A stretch of 64,000 nt of DNA. It comes from Hippasteria phrygiana (Eukaryota; Echinodermata; Asteroidea; Valvatida; Goniasteridae). Within the stretch, counting starts at the first letter, position 1, and each line of letters opens with the position of its first letter. The notes beneath the pieces were generated by a model, which saw only the letters and a program-made list of their open reading frames with translations, ran no database searches and was not told the DNA's origin. Below, piece by piece: positions 1-12,500 of the stretch. Position numbers and translations under genes: made by a program. Where the stretch lies: contig JAZGUH010000228.1 of NCBI GenBank assembly GCA_037893225.1, forward strand, positions 1-64,000. Direction: 5' to 3'.

Positions 1-338
1 TAGCAAAATCGTCTTTTTACACATTTCAAATACAAAGCTCAGGCCTTTTGTTCACCGCGCGGTAAATAAATCGTACATAGCTTTAATAACAAAAATACAC
101 TGTAAAAGAATTATGAGTAAATACTGTCGCAATAGCTCGTTAAATGCTTCAAATCTACGAAAAAATACCGTCACTTTTCTCTGTCCGTCTCGCACGTCGC
201 CATCTTTGATCTTGCGAACCCACCTCGCGAGCAGGATCACTAAAAACGTGATCCGGAGCAGCTTTCGACGCTCCGGATCACTGATCGCGCTCCAGATCTG
301 CGTGAAACAAACACGCCCACTAGCATGACTACTCCACG

Positions 339-1014
339 CGAGCACGACGCGACGCACGACGCGACGCACGACGCGACGCACGACGCGACGCACGACGCGA
401 CGCACGACGCGAGTACGACGCGACGCACGATGCGAGCACGACGCGACGCACGACGCGACACACGACGCGACGCACGACACGACACACGACGCGACGCACG
501 ACGCGACGCACGACGGTGCGACGCGATGGGCGACGGAAGGGGCGACGTTGAGAAAAGAAAACCTGCAAGCTGGAAAAAAAACGACGCGACGGCACGACGC
601 GACGTATGACGCGACGCCATAAAGTATGGTGTACTATTTACGACACATCGCTTTGCCTCTTCCATACGCGACGCGACTATACGACGCGACGGCACGACGG
701 CTGCGTTGCATCGTACCGTCGCGTCGTGCCGTCGCTTCTTTCCCATTACTTCTGGCGTCGCGTCGTGCGTCGCGTCGTGCGTCGCGTCGTGCCGTCGTGC
801 CGTCGCGTCGTTGTTTTCTAGCTTGCAGGTTTTCTTTCCTCAACGTCGCCCCTTCCGTCGCCCATCGCGTCGTACCGTCGTGCGTCGCGTCGTGTGTCGC
901 GTCGTGCGTCGCGTCGTGCTCGCGTCGTGCTCGCGTCGTGCGTCGCGTCGTGTTTCGCGTCGTGTTTCGCGTCGTGTTTTGCTTCGTGTTTCGCTTCGTG
1001 TTTCGCGTGGAGTA
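339..1014. repeat. CpG-rich 12-bp minisatellite in foldback arrangement, copy 1
   Basis: 339-535 is a run of the unit cgacgcgacgca with variants; 745-1,012 holds the reverse complement (gcgtcgtgcgtc), so the two arms can form a large hairpin around 560-720. The arms end in matching actccacgcg and cgcgtggagt. Long ORFs here are only the repeat read in six frames. Confidence 0.85.
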
Positions 1015-1016
1015 GT

Positions 1017-1115
1017 CCTTTTAGAGGTATGGCGGACACAATAGGAGGGCGCTATTTTATTTGGGTATAAATACACAGGTTTTACCCAAATCAATATTTA
1101 TTTTGTCCCGCCAGA
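1017..1115 (+). mobile_element. Diverged copy of the CCTTTTAGAGGTATGGCGG MITE
   Basis: It shares ccttttagaggtatggcgga and the following gggcgctattt with intact copies at 9,912 and 16,876. The right terminus is degraded (tacccaaatcaat then loss of similarity). Confidence 0.7.
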
Positions 1116-1357
1116 CACCGCTGTTATCGCGGTACCGTTGTTGATTCTGTAGATTGTTTGCTACGAAAATTGGGAAAATACAAACAGAATTCTAGCAAAA
1201 TCGTCTTTTTACACATTTCAAATACACAGCTCAGGCCTTTTGTTCACCGCGCGGTTAAGGGCATGCGCGCATAAATTTAAATTTATTAGCGGGTTATTCT
1301 GTGAGCCAGTTCGGTATTTCAACTGCGCATGTTCACAATAGCATGACCGGACTACTC

Positions 1358-1760
1358 CACGCGAAACACGAAGCGAAACACGAAGCAAAACACGACGCGA
1401 AACACGACGCGAAACACGACGCGAAACACGACGCGAAACACGACGCGAAACACGACGCGAAACACGACGCGAAACACGACGCGAAACACGACGCGAAACA
1501 CGACGCGAAACACGACGCGAAACACGACGCGAAACACGACGCGAAACACGACGCGAGCACGACGCGAGCACGACGCGAGCACGACGCGACGCACGACGCG
1601 AACACGACGCGACGCACGACGCGACGCACGACGCGACGCACGACGCGACGCACGACGCGACGCACGACGCGACGCACGACGCGACGCACGACGCGACGCA
1701 CGACGCGACGCACGACGCGACGCACGACGCGACGCACGACGCGACGCACGACGGTACGAC
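1358..1760. repeat. CpG-rich 12-bp minisatellite, copy 2
   Basis: 1,376-1,555 is about 15 units of cacgacgcgaaa; 1,575-1,755 is about 15 units of cgcacgacgcga. The same flanks as copy 1 (actccacgcg before, gggcgacggaaggggcgacg after) frame the array. 1,855-1,936 and 1,985-2,078 then repeat a shared segment ending in cgtaaatagtacacc. Confidence 0.88.
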
Positions 1761-2085
1761 GCGATGGGCGACGGAAGGGGCGACGTTGAGGAAAGAAAAC
1801 CTGCAAGCTAGAAAAAAACGACGCGACGGCACGACGGCACGACGCGACGCGACGGCACGATGCAACGCAGCCGTCGTGTCGTATAGTCGCGTCGCGTATG
1901 GAAGAGGCAAAGCGATGTGTCGTAAATAGTACACCATAATAATGTGCACAAAAGTAATGGGAAAGAAGCGACGGCACGACGCGACGGCACGATGCAACGG
2001 AGCCGTCGTGCCGTCGCGTCGTATAGTCGCGTCGCGTGTGGAAGAGGTAAAGCGATGTGTCGTAAATAGTACACCATATCAATGT

Positions 2086-2160
2086 GACAAAGTATGCAAT
2101 CTGATGCGTCTGGCAGGGTTTCTAGCCAAAATACCCTGGAGGGTTAGGGTTAAAATTGAC
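2086..2160 (+). mobile_element. Fragment of AACCCTAACCCTGCCAG MITE
   Basis: The stretch from atgtgacaaagtatgcaatc through gcgtctggcagggt to ggagggttagggtt matches the right half of the complete element at 12,955-13,103. Confidence 0.7.
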
Positions 2161-2489
2161 ACTATTTTCACTTCACACTATTTTTTACTTGTTTGGCAGG
2201 TACTTTGCTTTACACAATCACTCTTGGTGATAGAAGGCAAAAAAGGGGAGAATATCTGGAATTGCAACATCTTATTAAACATGTCACAGAGACACCAAAA
2301 ATTTCAGACTTTTGGACCTTAAATTAAATTTATGGAATGACCCACATGCTGAGTTTGATGACAAAGCCTTTTCAAAGAATTTATCAAAATTATTTTGATT
2401 CATTAATAAGACCCTTTTTAAAAACTGGAATTTTTTTCTAAAGTTGTTGACCACTCCACCATTTTTCAAAAGCCTTCACGACATTCAAA

Positions 2490-4060
2490 ATAGATTTTGG
2501 GCACTTAACGTGGGTCTTGCATCAGTTTCAAGCAAGTTTGAAATATGTCATTTCTGGGCCAAATTCGACAAAATGGCAAGGGGTGCCCCTGGATATTTTT
2601 TTCTGTTAAAATAACTGGAGTGAAATTTCAGATCTCTGGATTTTGTATGAGGTTTGAAGATTTCATATTTTCCCAAACTTGTTGAAAAATAAATTTTCCC
2701 CCCACAAATGCACTTTCATGACTAGCAATGTTGAAATGTTGGTCTACCCCTTACCATTCTTTTTGGTCCATTAAAGAAATCGGCCTTAAAATTCCAGGAA
2801 AGATAGAAAGTCGTTAAATTTCAAGTATCTGGAATCATCTTTTGATATTTTTTAACCCTAACCCCTTGGGTAACTTTACCAGAAAGTATCCTGAATCCGC
2901 CAAAATCCACCTATTTTGTCATGCACAAAAAGTTGGTTTTGGTGACTGCTCAATATGGAGGTATCCTGAATCCATCAAAATCCTGCAGTAATGCTAGGCT
3001 TACAATCCTCAATCCATCAAAATCCCCCAGTTTTTAATATGGAGGTATCCTGAATCTGCCGAAATCCTCCAAAACAGGGTTTGGATTTTGATGGATTTAG
3101 GTAGGTTAGGGTTAAAGAATATTTTGAAAAATAAGTCTTTCTCGCAAATATATCTGTATGAATTCCAAAATTGATTTTTCGCACTTCTGCATGTCTCCTT
3201 GAATCAGTTTCACGCAATTTTAGAAATTGCTATTTTTGCACCAGATTTGACAAAAATGACAAATTGTCATTATTTTTTGTTGTCTGTCCAAACCCCAAAA
3301 GTTGCCCCCAAAACTTCAGGAAAGATTAAAAATGCAAAAAGAGAACATCATTTGTGAAGATTGAGCTGTTTGGAATCATCTTTTGACTTTTTATAATTTT
3401 GAAGGATTTCCTATTTTTCAAAAATTGTTACAAAAATTAATCTCCCCGGGGAAATATGCCTTCATGGTTATCAAAACAGGTTTTCGGTACCTCTCATGTT
3501 TCTTGTATAGATTGTGTTTCAAGCAATTTTGAAAAATGTTATTTTTGGACCAAATTCGACGTCACTTCCACTGTCTCTTCCCATTTTTGTCCGTCAAAAA
3601 GTTCAAAATTCCATGAAAGAAAAGAAATGCAACAAGGACATTAATTGTAAAATTTCAGTTGCAAAATTCGTTTTTTTTTCTATCAAGATAGATTTTCGGC
3701 ACCTGCGTGTTTCTTTTATCGGTTTCGAGCAATTCTGAAAAAAATTGCACTTTTGGACCAGATTCGATAAAAATGTCATTTGATTGTGTCAAAATAAAAC
3801 TGGTCTAAAAATTTCAGGAAAGATTAAAAATGCAACAAGGACTTCAGTTGCGAAGCTGTTTCGAATCATCTTTTGACTTTTTAAAAATGAATTTTGAAGA
3901 TTTCAGGGCTCACGCTTTCACTGTGTTTTCCATATATCCTGGAATTTTAAAGGCCAACCTTCTTTTTGAACCGAAAAGAAAAACAATGGGGGTCCCCCTA
4001 GGGATCTTTTAAATATTTCTTGTTTCCAAAACGGAAATATGCTTTCATGGCTCAGAATAG
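2490..4060 (+). repeat. Degenerate dispersed-tandem repeat, unit of about 200-310 bp (the first two detected copies are about 680 bp apart)
   Basis: A block reading roughly gattttcggcacct...catgttt, then tcggtttcaagcaattttga, then ttttggaccaaattcgac occurs at about 2,491, 3,172, 3,479, 3,691 and partly 4,050. Copies are strongly diverged. I see no gene here; short ORFs have no recognisable content. Confidence 0.65.
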
Positions 4061-4069
4061 ATTTTCGTC

Positions 4070-6340
4070 AAAAATCAATTTCAAAACAAACCAAGCAAAA
4101 TTGTACCGCATTAATTATTTCCCCATTTCATTAAAATCAATGACACAAAAACAAACAAACTAACTTCAAGCACACACCAAGTTTAATGAACACACAGTCT
4201 ATGTATAACTATAATGCATCACGAGTGTCCTTCTGTAAGTCTAGCAAAACTGTTCAGTTTATAAAAAAAAGTTGTCAAAATATGGCAAAGTGATAAGCAC
4301 ACAATGCAAACTAAAGAAAGTGACAGAGCAAAGGACGAAGGTAAAATAAGAGAAAATTAAGCAAGGTCCGTTTCATTTTTTGCATTGCATGTAGTCGGGT
4401 CCATCACAATCCCTCCAGTCCTAATCCCAATCACATGCTATTCAAATGAGCTTTGACAAAGGCATTCCTTTGTTCATCCAGTTATTTGTGAATGGACTTG
4501 TGAAAGGACTTGCAGGGGAATCGACTGCAACTCTGTTTAAAGATACACTGTCCGAGCTTAACAAATTTGAATTTTGTTCGGGAAAAACCTCAACCCAAAA
4601 CGTGGTTTTATTTCGGTCGTCTGCAACCCCTAAGCCTTCGAAAAGGCTTGTATTTTTGGTTGTTTAAGCGCATCTAATGCGCAAAAAATTATTGTCGGGC
4701 CGCAAATAATTCAACATTTCTAAAGTAATTATTAGATGACTAAATGTTGGAGGTTTTTTGTTTGTTAATTGCTTCAAAGTGAATAGCTTTTGAATTACTA
4801 GAAAATCAAATATTTGTCAGGGTGAAACTTGAAAAGAGAACGGACAGTATACCTTTTTAAATATAAAAACTCAACATACATTATTATTTACTATATTCAA
4901 ATTAGCAACATGTGATAAACTTGTTTTTTGCTTAGTCTAACATAAGCTGTATTGAAATGTTTCATTTAACAATTTCCCTGACAAGTTACAAACCTTAGTC
5001 TATATCAAAATGTATTTCAGCTTGATTCAATATAATAGTATCATTAAAATATGCACATAAAATGGGACTCATTTTTGTTCTGCTAAAAGCAAAAAAAGAA
5101 CGGGCATTACAGCACAATCACATCTTTGCAATGCTTTTTTCTGTGTGACAATTTCCCTCGCCAATATTCAATGTTTCACAGACGCAAAAACTTCATTTGA
5201 AGATTTTTTGACTGAAAATCAATGGGAATACATAGGGCCTATGGTGGATGCTGCAGAATCAAGAAATGATTGCTGAAAGCAATTGATGCACAAATGCTGC
5301 TTTTGCAGTATGCTTCAAGCATTTATTACAGATAACTAATCTATAGCAAATACTACAAAAATACTTGATAAAATGTTCCCTTCCTTTAAAAAAGATGTGA
5401 CATTCTAATTCCATTCATTGTAATCACATGCTTCTGTTTATGTCTGTACTTTTGATCGGTTTCCTTTTTGACAAATATTTAGTCTTGACTGATTTAATGA
5501 ACTGCACCGCATACAAACTTTAATTGACACTAACACTACCATATGAAATTTGCAACTGAAATGTAGGCAGATACCATTGAGTTACTTCCAAAAAGAATAT
5601 ACTATTATCCACACAGTGACATTCTTGTTTCTAAATATAAACTGATGTAGTAAAAATGAGCCCAGCGTTGTCAAGCTATTTTTTTTTTAACTGCAGGCTT
5701 TTAAATATGACTTGTATACTAGCAAACTGCAATGTCAAACGTGTTAATCTCAATGATATCGTCATTTGACAGGCTGAACAATCTCAGCAATGTGTGAAAA
5801 TGAATAGTGATGTTTACCATTTATCATGTGCTCAGAAACCTTATGTTTAGCATTGTGCACTATTTAGAAAAGTCACCGACGGTAACGCGACAAGGCTTTT
5901 TAAAAAAAATAAACCATTATTGAACAGTCTGTCAAATTTGGCACTATGGAAGTTTTCACAAAAGAAACCTTACAAATATCCCAACGGATATATATGCAAA
6001 CAGTGCATACCTTCACAATCTGTCAAATGAGGCCACTTTTTTTCCAAACAGCCTTTTTAGAAACTACATTAGACTACCGAACCATTTTCATAGGTTTCAA
6101 GCAATGGTTCTTTGCACACCGCACTAAATGTTACAGGGACACTGTCTAGAATGTTTGTTTCTCTTGGTTGACACAGACATCTAAAATAGGAACTGTTTTA
6201 TGCTTTGAGCCTAACTTGACCACTACAACTCAACAGCGCACAATATTAGAGACACAGCACTTTGGCGTACTCAACAAGCTCTAAGCCTGAAAAATCCTGT
6301 CCTAAAAATCCGGTTGGGGATGTAAAAACAAAGTAATTAT
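4070..6340 (-). other. Region 3' of the gene; possible 3' UTR, no recognised element
   Basis: It follows the MYND-exon stop on the minus strand. It is AT-rich, without obvious repeats or coding features. Minus-strand AATAAA occurs near 5,319 and ATTAAA near 5,518, but neither can be called the poly(A) signal with confidence. Confidence 0.35.
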
Positions 6341-6341
6341 C

Positions 6342-6502
6342 TTAAATGCGGCCGTTGTCCAATTTCACTGCTTTACTTGAGCACTGCATGCTGTGACGGA
6401 CCCAGTCTGTGGACTGACACTGTGGGCTGCAGTAGGCCTGATGTCGACAGAGGGAACACTCAAACTGACCCACCAGACCGCACACACACAACTTGGAATC
6501 TC
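6342..6502 (-). CDS. Exon 31: C-terminal MYND-type zinc finger and stop
   Basis: Acceptor tgccttctgtttttcag, then 161 nt to a TAA stop at 6,342-6,344. Phase 1 entry gives GDSKLCVCGLVGQFECSLC, then RHQAYCSPQCQSTDWVRHSM, Q-C and a basic end KAVKLDNGRI. The ligand spacing C-x7-C-x2-C-x5-C-x3-C-x7-H-x3-C with Y-C-S and D-W is that of a MYND zinc finger, which in other proteins binds proline-rich partners. The first knuckle is C-x1-C instead of the usual C-x2-C, next to a (GT)n run. It could instead be the last exon of a separate downstream gene, but no other upstream exon fits. Confidence 0.75.
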
Positions 6503-9500
6503 CTGAAAAACAGAAGGCAAAAAGAAGAGATAAACAATAATGATAATACTATTTATAAAGCACCATATATCCAAACAAAACCAAGTTTATAAAATACCAA
6601 GGCTACACGATATATTTAAACAAATTACAGTGGAACGCCGATTTTTCAACATGGCGTCCGTTCTTTTCAACAGCATCCTATTGCGATTGTAATTGAAGGT
6701 TTTAGGCAATACGTGTACCACATTTTCCCCCAAATTTTGCTGCTTGGCAATGTAATATTCTGCTCCACTTTTTAATTTAATTTTTAAATAACTGTTTATC
6801 AAACAAATTGTGTGAAGTGTATTTTAAAAGTTGATTATTTCTAAGGTTTACTTGTAAAAATAATGTATGACTCAAGTAATACTCATTTTGAGTTGAGAAT
6901 AAAAAAGAAATGGATAATAAAATTGACACAAGAAATGAGGAAAAGGGAGAGACTAGCCGGAACATAAAGCTGCGTTTGTTCGGTAAGTTTTGTACACAAG
7001 ATTTGGGAGCCAAGGATGGTGTTCGTTATAGCCGAATGTTTGGTATAGCGGTGTTCGACCGACTGACCGGCCGAACTGTCCTTAGCTGTAAGCAAGGTAA
7101 ATAAAAAAATTGCCCCAAAATACCAATATAACAAAATGCATCCGAAATATTAATGGAAAGTTTATTACCCCAAGTTTATGATAAAAACCACAGTAATGTT
7201 CATTATGTACACAGATTGGTCATATTTTCCCTTTGATTGTGGGTTACTTTTTTGGGGGACACCCTTTAAATCATATGTTCTTTAAATTGTGTGTAATATG
7301 AACATTTATATGATACATGTTCTTGGCATATTTTCAGGTGTGAATCAGGGTTGGTGAATTCCTCAACCCATTCTGTCTGGCTGTTATTAACCCTCCCTCT
7401 CTCAGGGCCAAAACGGAGCCAACTACCCTATATATCAAACCTATCAAGTGACAGGTTGAAACACACACAAACTGTGAGAGTTGGTGGGTAGATTTTTTGA
7501 TAGGCTGTGATAGTTATAACTATAGGAGCGTTAATGAGGTGCTTGTGCAGCCAAGTGTAATGCAAACAATGGATTGAATATGCACAGGAATGTGCATACT
7601 ACCAGCCAGGTGGTCTTTTTCAAACTGCGGCTATGGCCAGCGTCCATTTTTTAAGAGGTTAAAAGAAAATCTGTCGGGCCTCACCACTTTCGTCCACCCA
7701 TCGGATCATGACGCAGTCGGAGTGATAAACCTCGGTCAGCGACATCTTCGCCTCTCTGCCTCCACTGATGTCCTTCAGCGATTCCTCGGTCAGGATGAAG
7801 GGCTTTCCTTGCAGCTTGCCCGGCAGGACACGCGAGATGTCCTTGCGCAGCTCCTGTAGACTGCCAGCCTTGTTGGCCTGGACAGTACAGAGTTTCTGCA
7901 GGGTGGAGTCTGGGTTCTTGACCATGACGAACATCTCCATGCGGTCCTCGATCACTAGCACAGAGAACGGTAAGAGCATTTATAGTTGTGGTCGAAGGTT
8001 AAGTGCACTCGGAAATTGTTCCCATACTTGTTCCTGGACCTGTTGCATTTGTGGCAATTTTCCAATAGTAAATTCTCAGAATTTCAATAAAATGTTTCAG
8101 AGGGAACAAAGAAAACTGTCGGGATTTCAACCTGCGACCTCCGGAATACCGCATCGGCACTCTACCAAAAGAGCTTCTCTTGCCCTATGTTGGTGGTCTC
8201 TCAAATTGTCAATGTCTTTGTTCTGAGGGAGCAGGTTCAAATCCCACTCCTGCTCGGGAGAGCACCACCACCATAGGGCAAGATAGCTCAGTTGGGAGAG
8301 CGCCGGGTACGGTATTCCGGAGGTCGCAGGTTCAAATCCCACTCCTGCCAGTTTACTTTGTTCACTTTAACAATTCTTTGTAATTATCTAGTCAATTTCC
8401 CTCGTGGTTTGTTTAATGATATAATAGAATGTTTCAATAGAGTACCGAAGTGATGACGTCAATGCAATGTTTGGAACCAGAATACCTTTGTTATTTTGTG
8501 TCAATGTGTTTGCAGGACTGGCTGTTAAAAAAAAAAGAACAGTCAAAATCTCCATTTGTTTGGAGCCAGTTGTCGTGCCAACTGACGTCAAACTTCGGTA
8601 CTCTATAGTCCTTCCTGTATAATGTATAATCAGTTGGTTTGGTTCCCTTCTGTTAGATGAAATTGGAATTTGTTTGCCGGACTGAGGTGCATGTAAACGT
8701 TTGACAGCAACTGCTCCTGGATACCAACTTTCTGAAAAGTTTTCCCGAACGTTTGATTTGGTTTATTATTGTATACTGTTGCAGAAGTGCTTGGATCGAC
8801 TATACAATTAAACTTTTAACTATGTAATTCTTATCCAAGGTCTGGAGGTTTTGGTCTTGGACCACCATGTCGCAGTCTCGGGTCTTGAATACAGAGGTGG
8901 TGGGGTTGGCCACATTTTAGGTTGCCAGCCCCACCACCCTCACGGTTTTCCTGGGCCCAAATCTTCAATAGATGCCAAATAAATTATCCCAGTTTTCAGA
9001 CCTATAGAGTACTACCGAAGTGATGATGTCAATGCAATGCTTGGAACCAGAATACTTTTGTTATTTTGTGTCAATGTGTTTGCATGACTGGCTGTTAACA
9101 AAGGAACAGTCGAAATCTGCATTTGTTTGGAGCCAGTTGTACCAACTGATGTCACACTATGGTACTCTATAGACCCAGGCAGGGTAACTTTCATTGTTGG
9201 TGAGACCAAACCACCTCCCTGTAGTGAGTTAATAGCAGTTTTGAAAATGAATTAAATTGCTGCAAACAGCTGATGGACTGAATTAACCTGAAATATACAT
9301 ATCAACATAGCTGGCCTAACATTTCAAACTAATAAGCAAGTTCTTTCTCAAAGGCAAATGATAGTGTACAAGAAACAAACATGTACCAATGCCATTTGCC
9401 TTTGAGAAAGAACTTGCTAAACCCCTTGCGTATGGATGACGCCAAATGGTGCAAAAAAACCAAACAGTGGCACCAGGCCGGATGACGCCATTTGCCGCTA

Positions 9501-12500
9501 TTTGTGCAGTTTCAATCCATTGTTGGATTATTGTGTATGTTATTACACTTGACTGCACAAGCACATTGTGTCCGTTTCACTTGGCTGCAAAGGCCGGCAC
9601 GACACCCCGGCGCCTCCTGTAAATAACCGTACTCAAGGGGTCAAGTTTAAAACTTTGAACCAGTTAATTTTGTTCATTTAATAGCAGTTGTGTTTAGCCT
9701 AGAACAACTTTTTCCAGTATTGTCTGTCCGTCGGGACAGGGCAAAAGAGAAAACATCTCTGTTCTAATTTACTTCATCCCCAGACGCAAACATTCCATCT
9801 TCTGACTGATTACGCGGTGCCCGATGCTGCATTGGATTCGAATCGGCCAGCCGACCCCGGCAAGCTCGGTGGTCGAGTGGTCAAGACGTCTGCACTAGTA
9901 AGCAGGAAGTCATTAGCCTTTTAGAGGTATGGCGGACACAATAGGAGGGCGCTATTTGATTTGGGTAAAACCTTTGTATTTATACCCAAATCAAATAGCG
10001 CCCTCCTATTGTGTCCGCCATACCTCTAAAAGGCTAATGGGTTCGAATCCCGCCTGAGTAAGCCTGTGAATTTGTTCACACAGGCTCTCGGAAAGAACTG
10101 AGCATACAGTGCTTCATACATTACGTCAGGATAGGGCAAAAAGAGAAAACATCTCTGTTCTAATTGACATCATCCTCGACGCAAACATTCCATCTTCTCA
10201 CATCCCTACCCGTTTCCTCCTGGCCTGTGGCCTCGGTGAAGCCTGGTGGCAGGGCAGTGGCCTGAATCTCTGGGGTACGTCTGGGGGAGTTAGCCTGACT
10301 CCTCAGGGCACTCAGACTGTTTAAGCTTTAATGGATCAAATAAGAAGAAAACAGTTTTAATCTGAAAGTTCAAGTTTGAAGGCATGTAATTCCTGTGCAT
10401 ATAAACACCACAATAGAACAACTCTTGTAAAATTGTGGAATCATATGCACTGTCAGCACATAGGAAGAAAAATAGAGAGATATAACCATTAAAAAAGAAA
10501 CATACAAGATCTTTTTTTTTGCATACAACAAAACAATGAGTACCCAGAAAAAATTAAATGGAATGGAAAAACTGAAAAACGAGCAAGGACACTGCTTTTC
10601 AACCCTGGCTTCGAACTGATCAAATGCTGTAAGGTAAAAGATTTGTGAGTAGCACCGTGTAGCAACTCTCTCTTTTGTGAATTTGTAGGGTTCTGAAAAG
10701 AACCAGGGCGAGTTTCCCCCCGGTTCTGAAAAGAACCGGGGCGAGTTTCCCCCCAGTTCTGAAAAGAACCCTACAAACATTGCTACCGCAAATCTTTGTC
10801 TTATTGCCGTCTTCACCATCCAAACCTTCAAATCTTAACTGATCAAATATTTTCTAATATGTGGTACAGCAGTTCTTTAAGGGTGCTTCCATTTGTTGCT
10901 CAAAACTAGTCAACAACCTGGGCCCTCCTGAATGTCATCCACTGGTACTTAAGCCCTGGGCACCAGCAAGAGTCCGGCAGTCTCCTGATGATGAACAGAG
11001 CATACTGTTCGAAACGTCAAGTTAAAACAACCAGTTTTTCTCGTAACCACACAACTCCAAAGAGATACTGTTCCAAGTCAGAAGTCCGAGTGTGAACAAG
11101 ATTTATCTAATTTTTACTCTAGTCTCAGTAAGATTTAACAAAATAAACCCAGTGTGAACACGACTTTGGACACTTACTGTACTTCCTCCAGGTCCCCATC
11201 ATCTCCTTCAATCACCATCGTTGGGGCTTTGTGCAAGGTTGGGAAACTGCTGAGTTGTACTCCCTCCTCGGTCAGTGGTACGTTGTCAGAAACGGTAAAC
11301 GTTTTACCTTTTGGTAAAAAGATCAGACCAAATCTTGTTCAATATTTTTTCAGTTACAATGTTTAAAATGGCTCAAATGGGTAACTCCCTTCCCAAGTTT
11401 CTGCTTTTCACATTATTTTCTGGACTGAAAATATGTCCAAAAATTTGTTTGGGAAAAAAATGTTAAACAAATGTATGACTCCCCCTCTGCTAAATCGTGT
11501 GGTGTGCTGCCTGTAACCAAGGAAAAAGAATAGGCTTGGGTGACAATTTTGCAGTAAACTCCGACTGGGAGCAGGAGCAGGAGCAAGAATCGCAATTCCA
11601 TTCATAATTGACTCCAATCATCATGCACAATGGCATGAGTGCTGCATCCTTTGAAGACAGTGTTGTGATTGATTTCATGGACAATACAACTGATTCTGTG
11701 AAGTGCTACATGCAATCTTTTCAGGGAATTGGTTCCTCAAACCCTGGCTTGGGCTCGGGTTTCAGCTTCGCGTAATTTTATGTCCCCAGATTTGGCAAGA
11801 TCTTGGATACTGTTTTTGCTACATGTATATCAAAGTCTGATGTTTTAATCCGAAGCCAGAGTCTGTTAATATATTTACGTATTCAAGGCTTCAGATTGGC
11901 AATGGGACTGGGGAATAGCTGGAGATGAAGCCCAAGCCGAAGCCAGGTTTGAGAAATGCCCTGAATACTGTTTTGGAGTCCGCGGTGCCTTGAATCTACC
12001 CCAAGGAAGCAGGAATTGGCTACCCCAAGGAGTCGACTCCTCACTAAAATGGAATTGCGAATTCCGATCGCAATGTTTGAGTTGAGTCGACTCCTGTACG
12101 GAATCACCCAAGCCTTCAACAGGGGCGACTGTCTCGGTTTCAAGGCCATGGTTACGCCTCCCGTCTGCAATTCCGTAATTAGGGTTAAGGGACTTTCCTA
12201 CAATTACAATGAAAAAAATCTGATTTTTTTTACCTCGTTTTTCAATCTTTATTCTAAACGCATACTTGGTTGGACCTTATATTTGTAAGAAATAAGGAAT
12301 AAGGACAAATGCAGTTTTCGCACATTTTCTCTTGAATAAACAAAGTATTTTTGAAAAAATACATTTTCACTATTTTTGTTATTGTAAGCAGAAACATCGT
12401 TGTAATCCAATAACATTCCCAGAAAAAAACAATATTTAGAAGCAATATCCTTAATATCCACTTAATTGGTCAAATGTCACAAGACAGACTTTTTAACAGT

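Larger units (their letters stand above)
1..2085. repeat. Two tandem copies of a 1.2-kb CpG-rich foldback unit
   Basis: The first about 62 bases recur nearly unchanged at 1,193-1,254, so the region is a tandem duplication with a period of about 1,192 bp. Each copy contains the 12-bp CpG minisatellite described separately. A 12-bp-arm hairpin (gtgatccggagc and its complement) lies at 248-280 in the first copy. Confidence 0.8.

Noticed and set aside
52..480. Open reading frame with arginine/serine/valine repeats and a more ordinary C-terminal half
   Set aside because: The N-terminal part is the 12-bp minisatellite read as protein. The rest (52-330) has no known motif, and the second tandem copy does not preserve it.
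330..1760. CRISPR array
   Set aside because: The repeats are 12-bp units with no spacers, and the DNA is eukaryotic.
240..2082. Many overlapping ORFs in all frames
   Set aside because: They are the CpG minisatellite (units of 12 bp never create stops).
7659..7661. TAA as the true end of the protein
   Set aside because: A good GT donor lies just upstream, joins in phase to a MYND exon, and has the same MITE spacing as six other donors. Kept as an alternative isoform.
8278..8352. Functional tRNA gene
   Set aside because: The tRNA-like heads are all diverged, have mismatched stems and the same non-tRNA 3' body, so they are SINE promoters.
10370..10831. 153-residue minus-strand ORF
   Set aside because: It crosses the 33-bp tandem repeat and has no conserved features or fitting splice sites.
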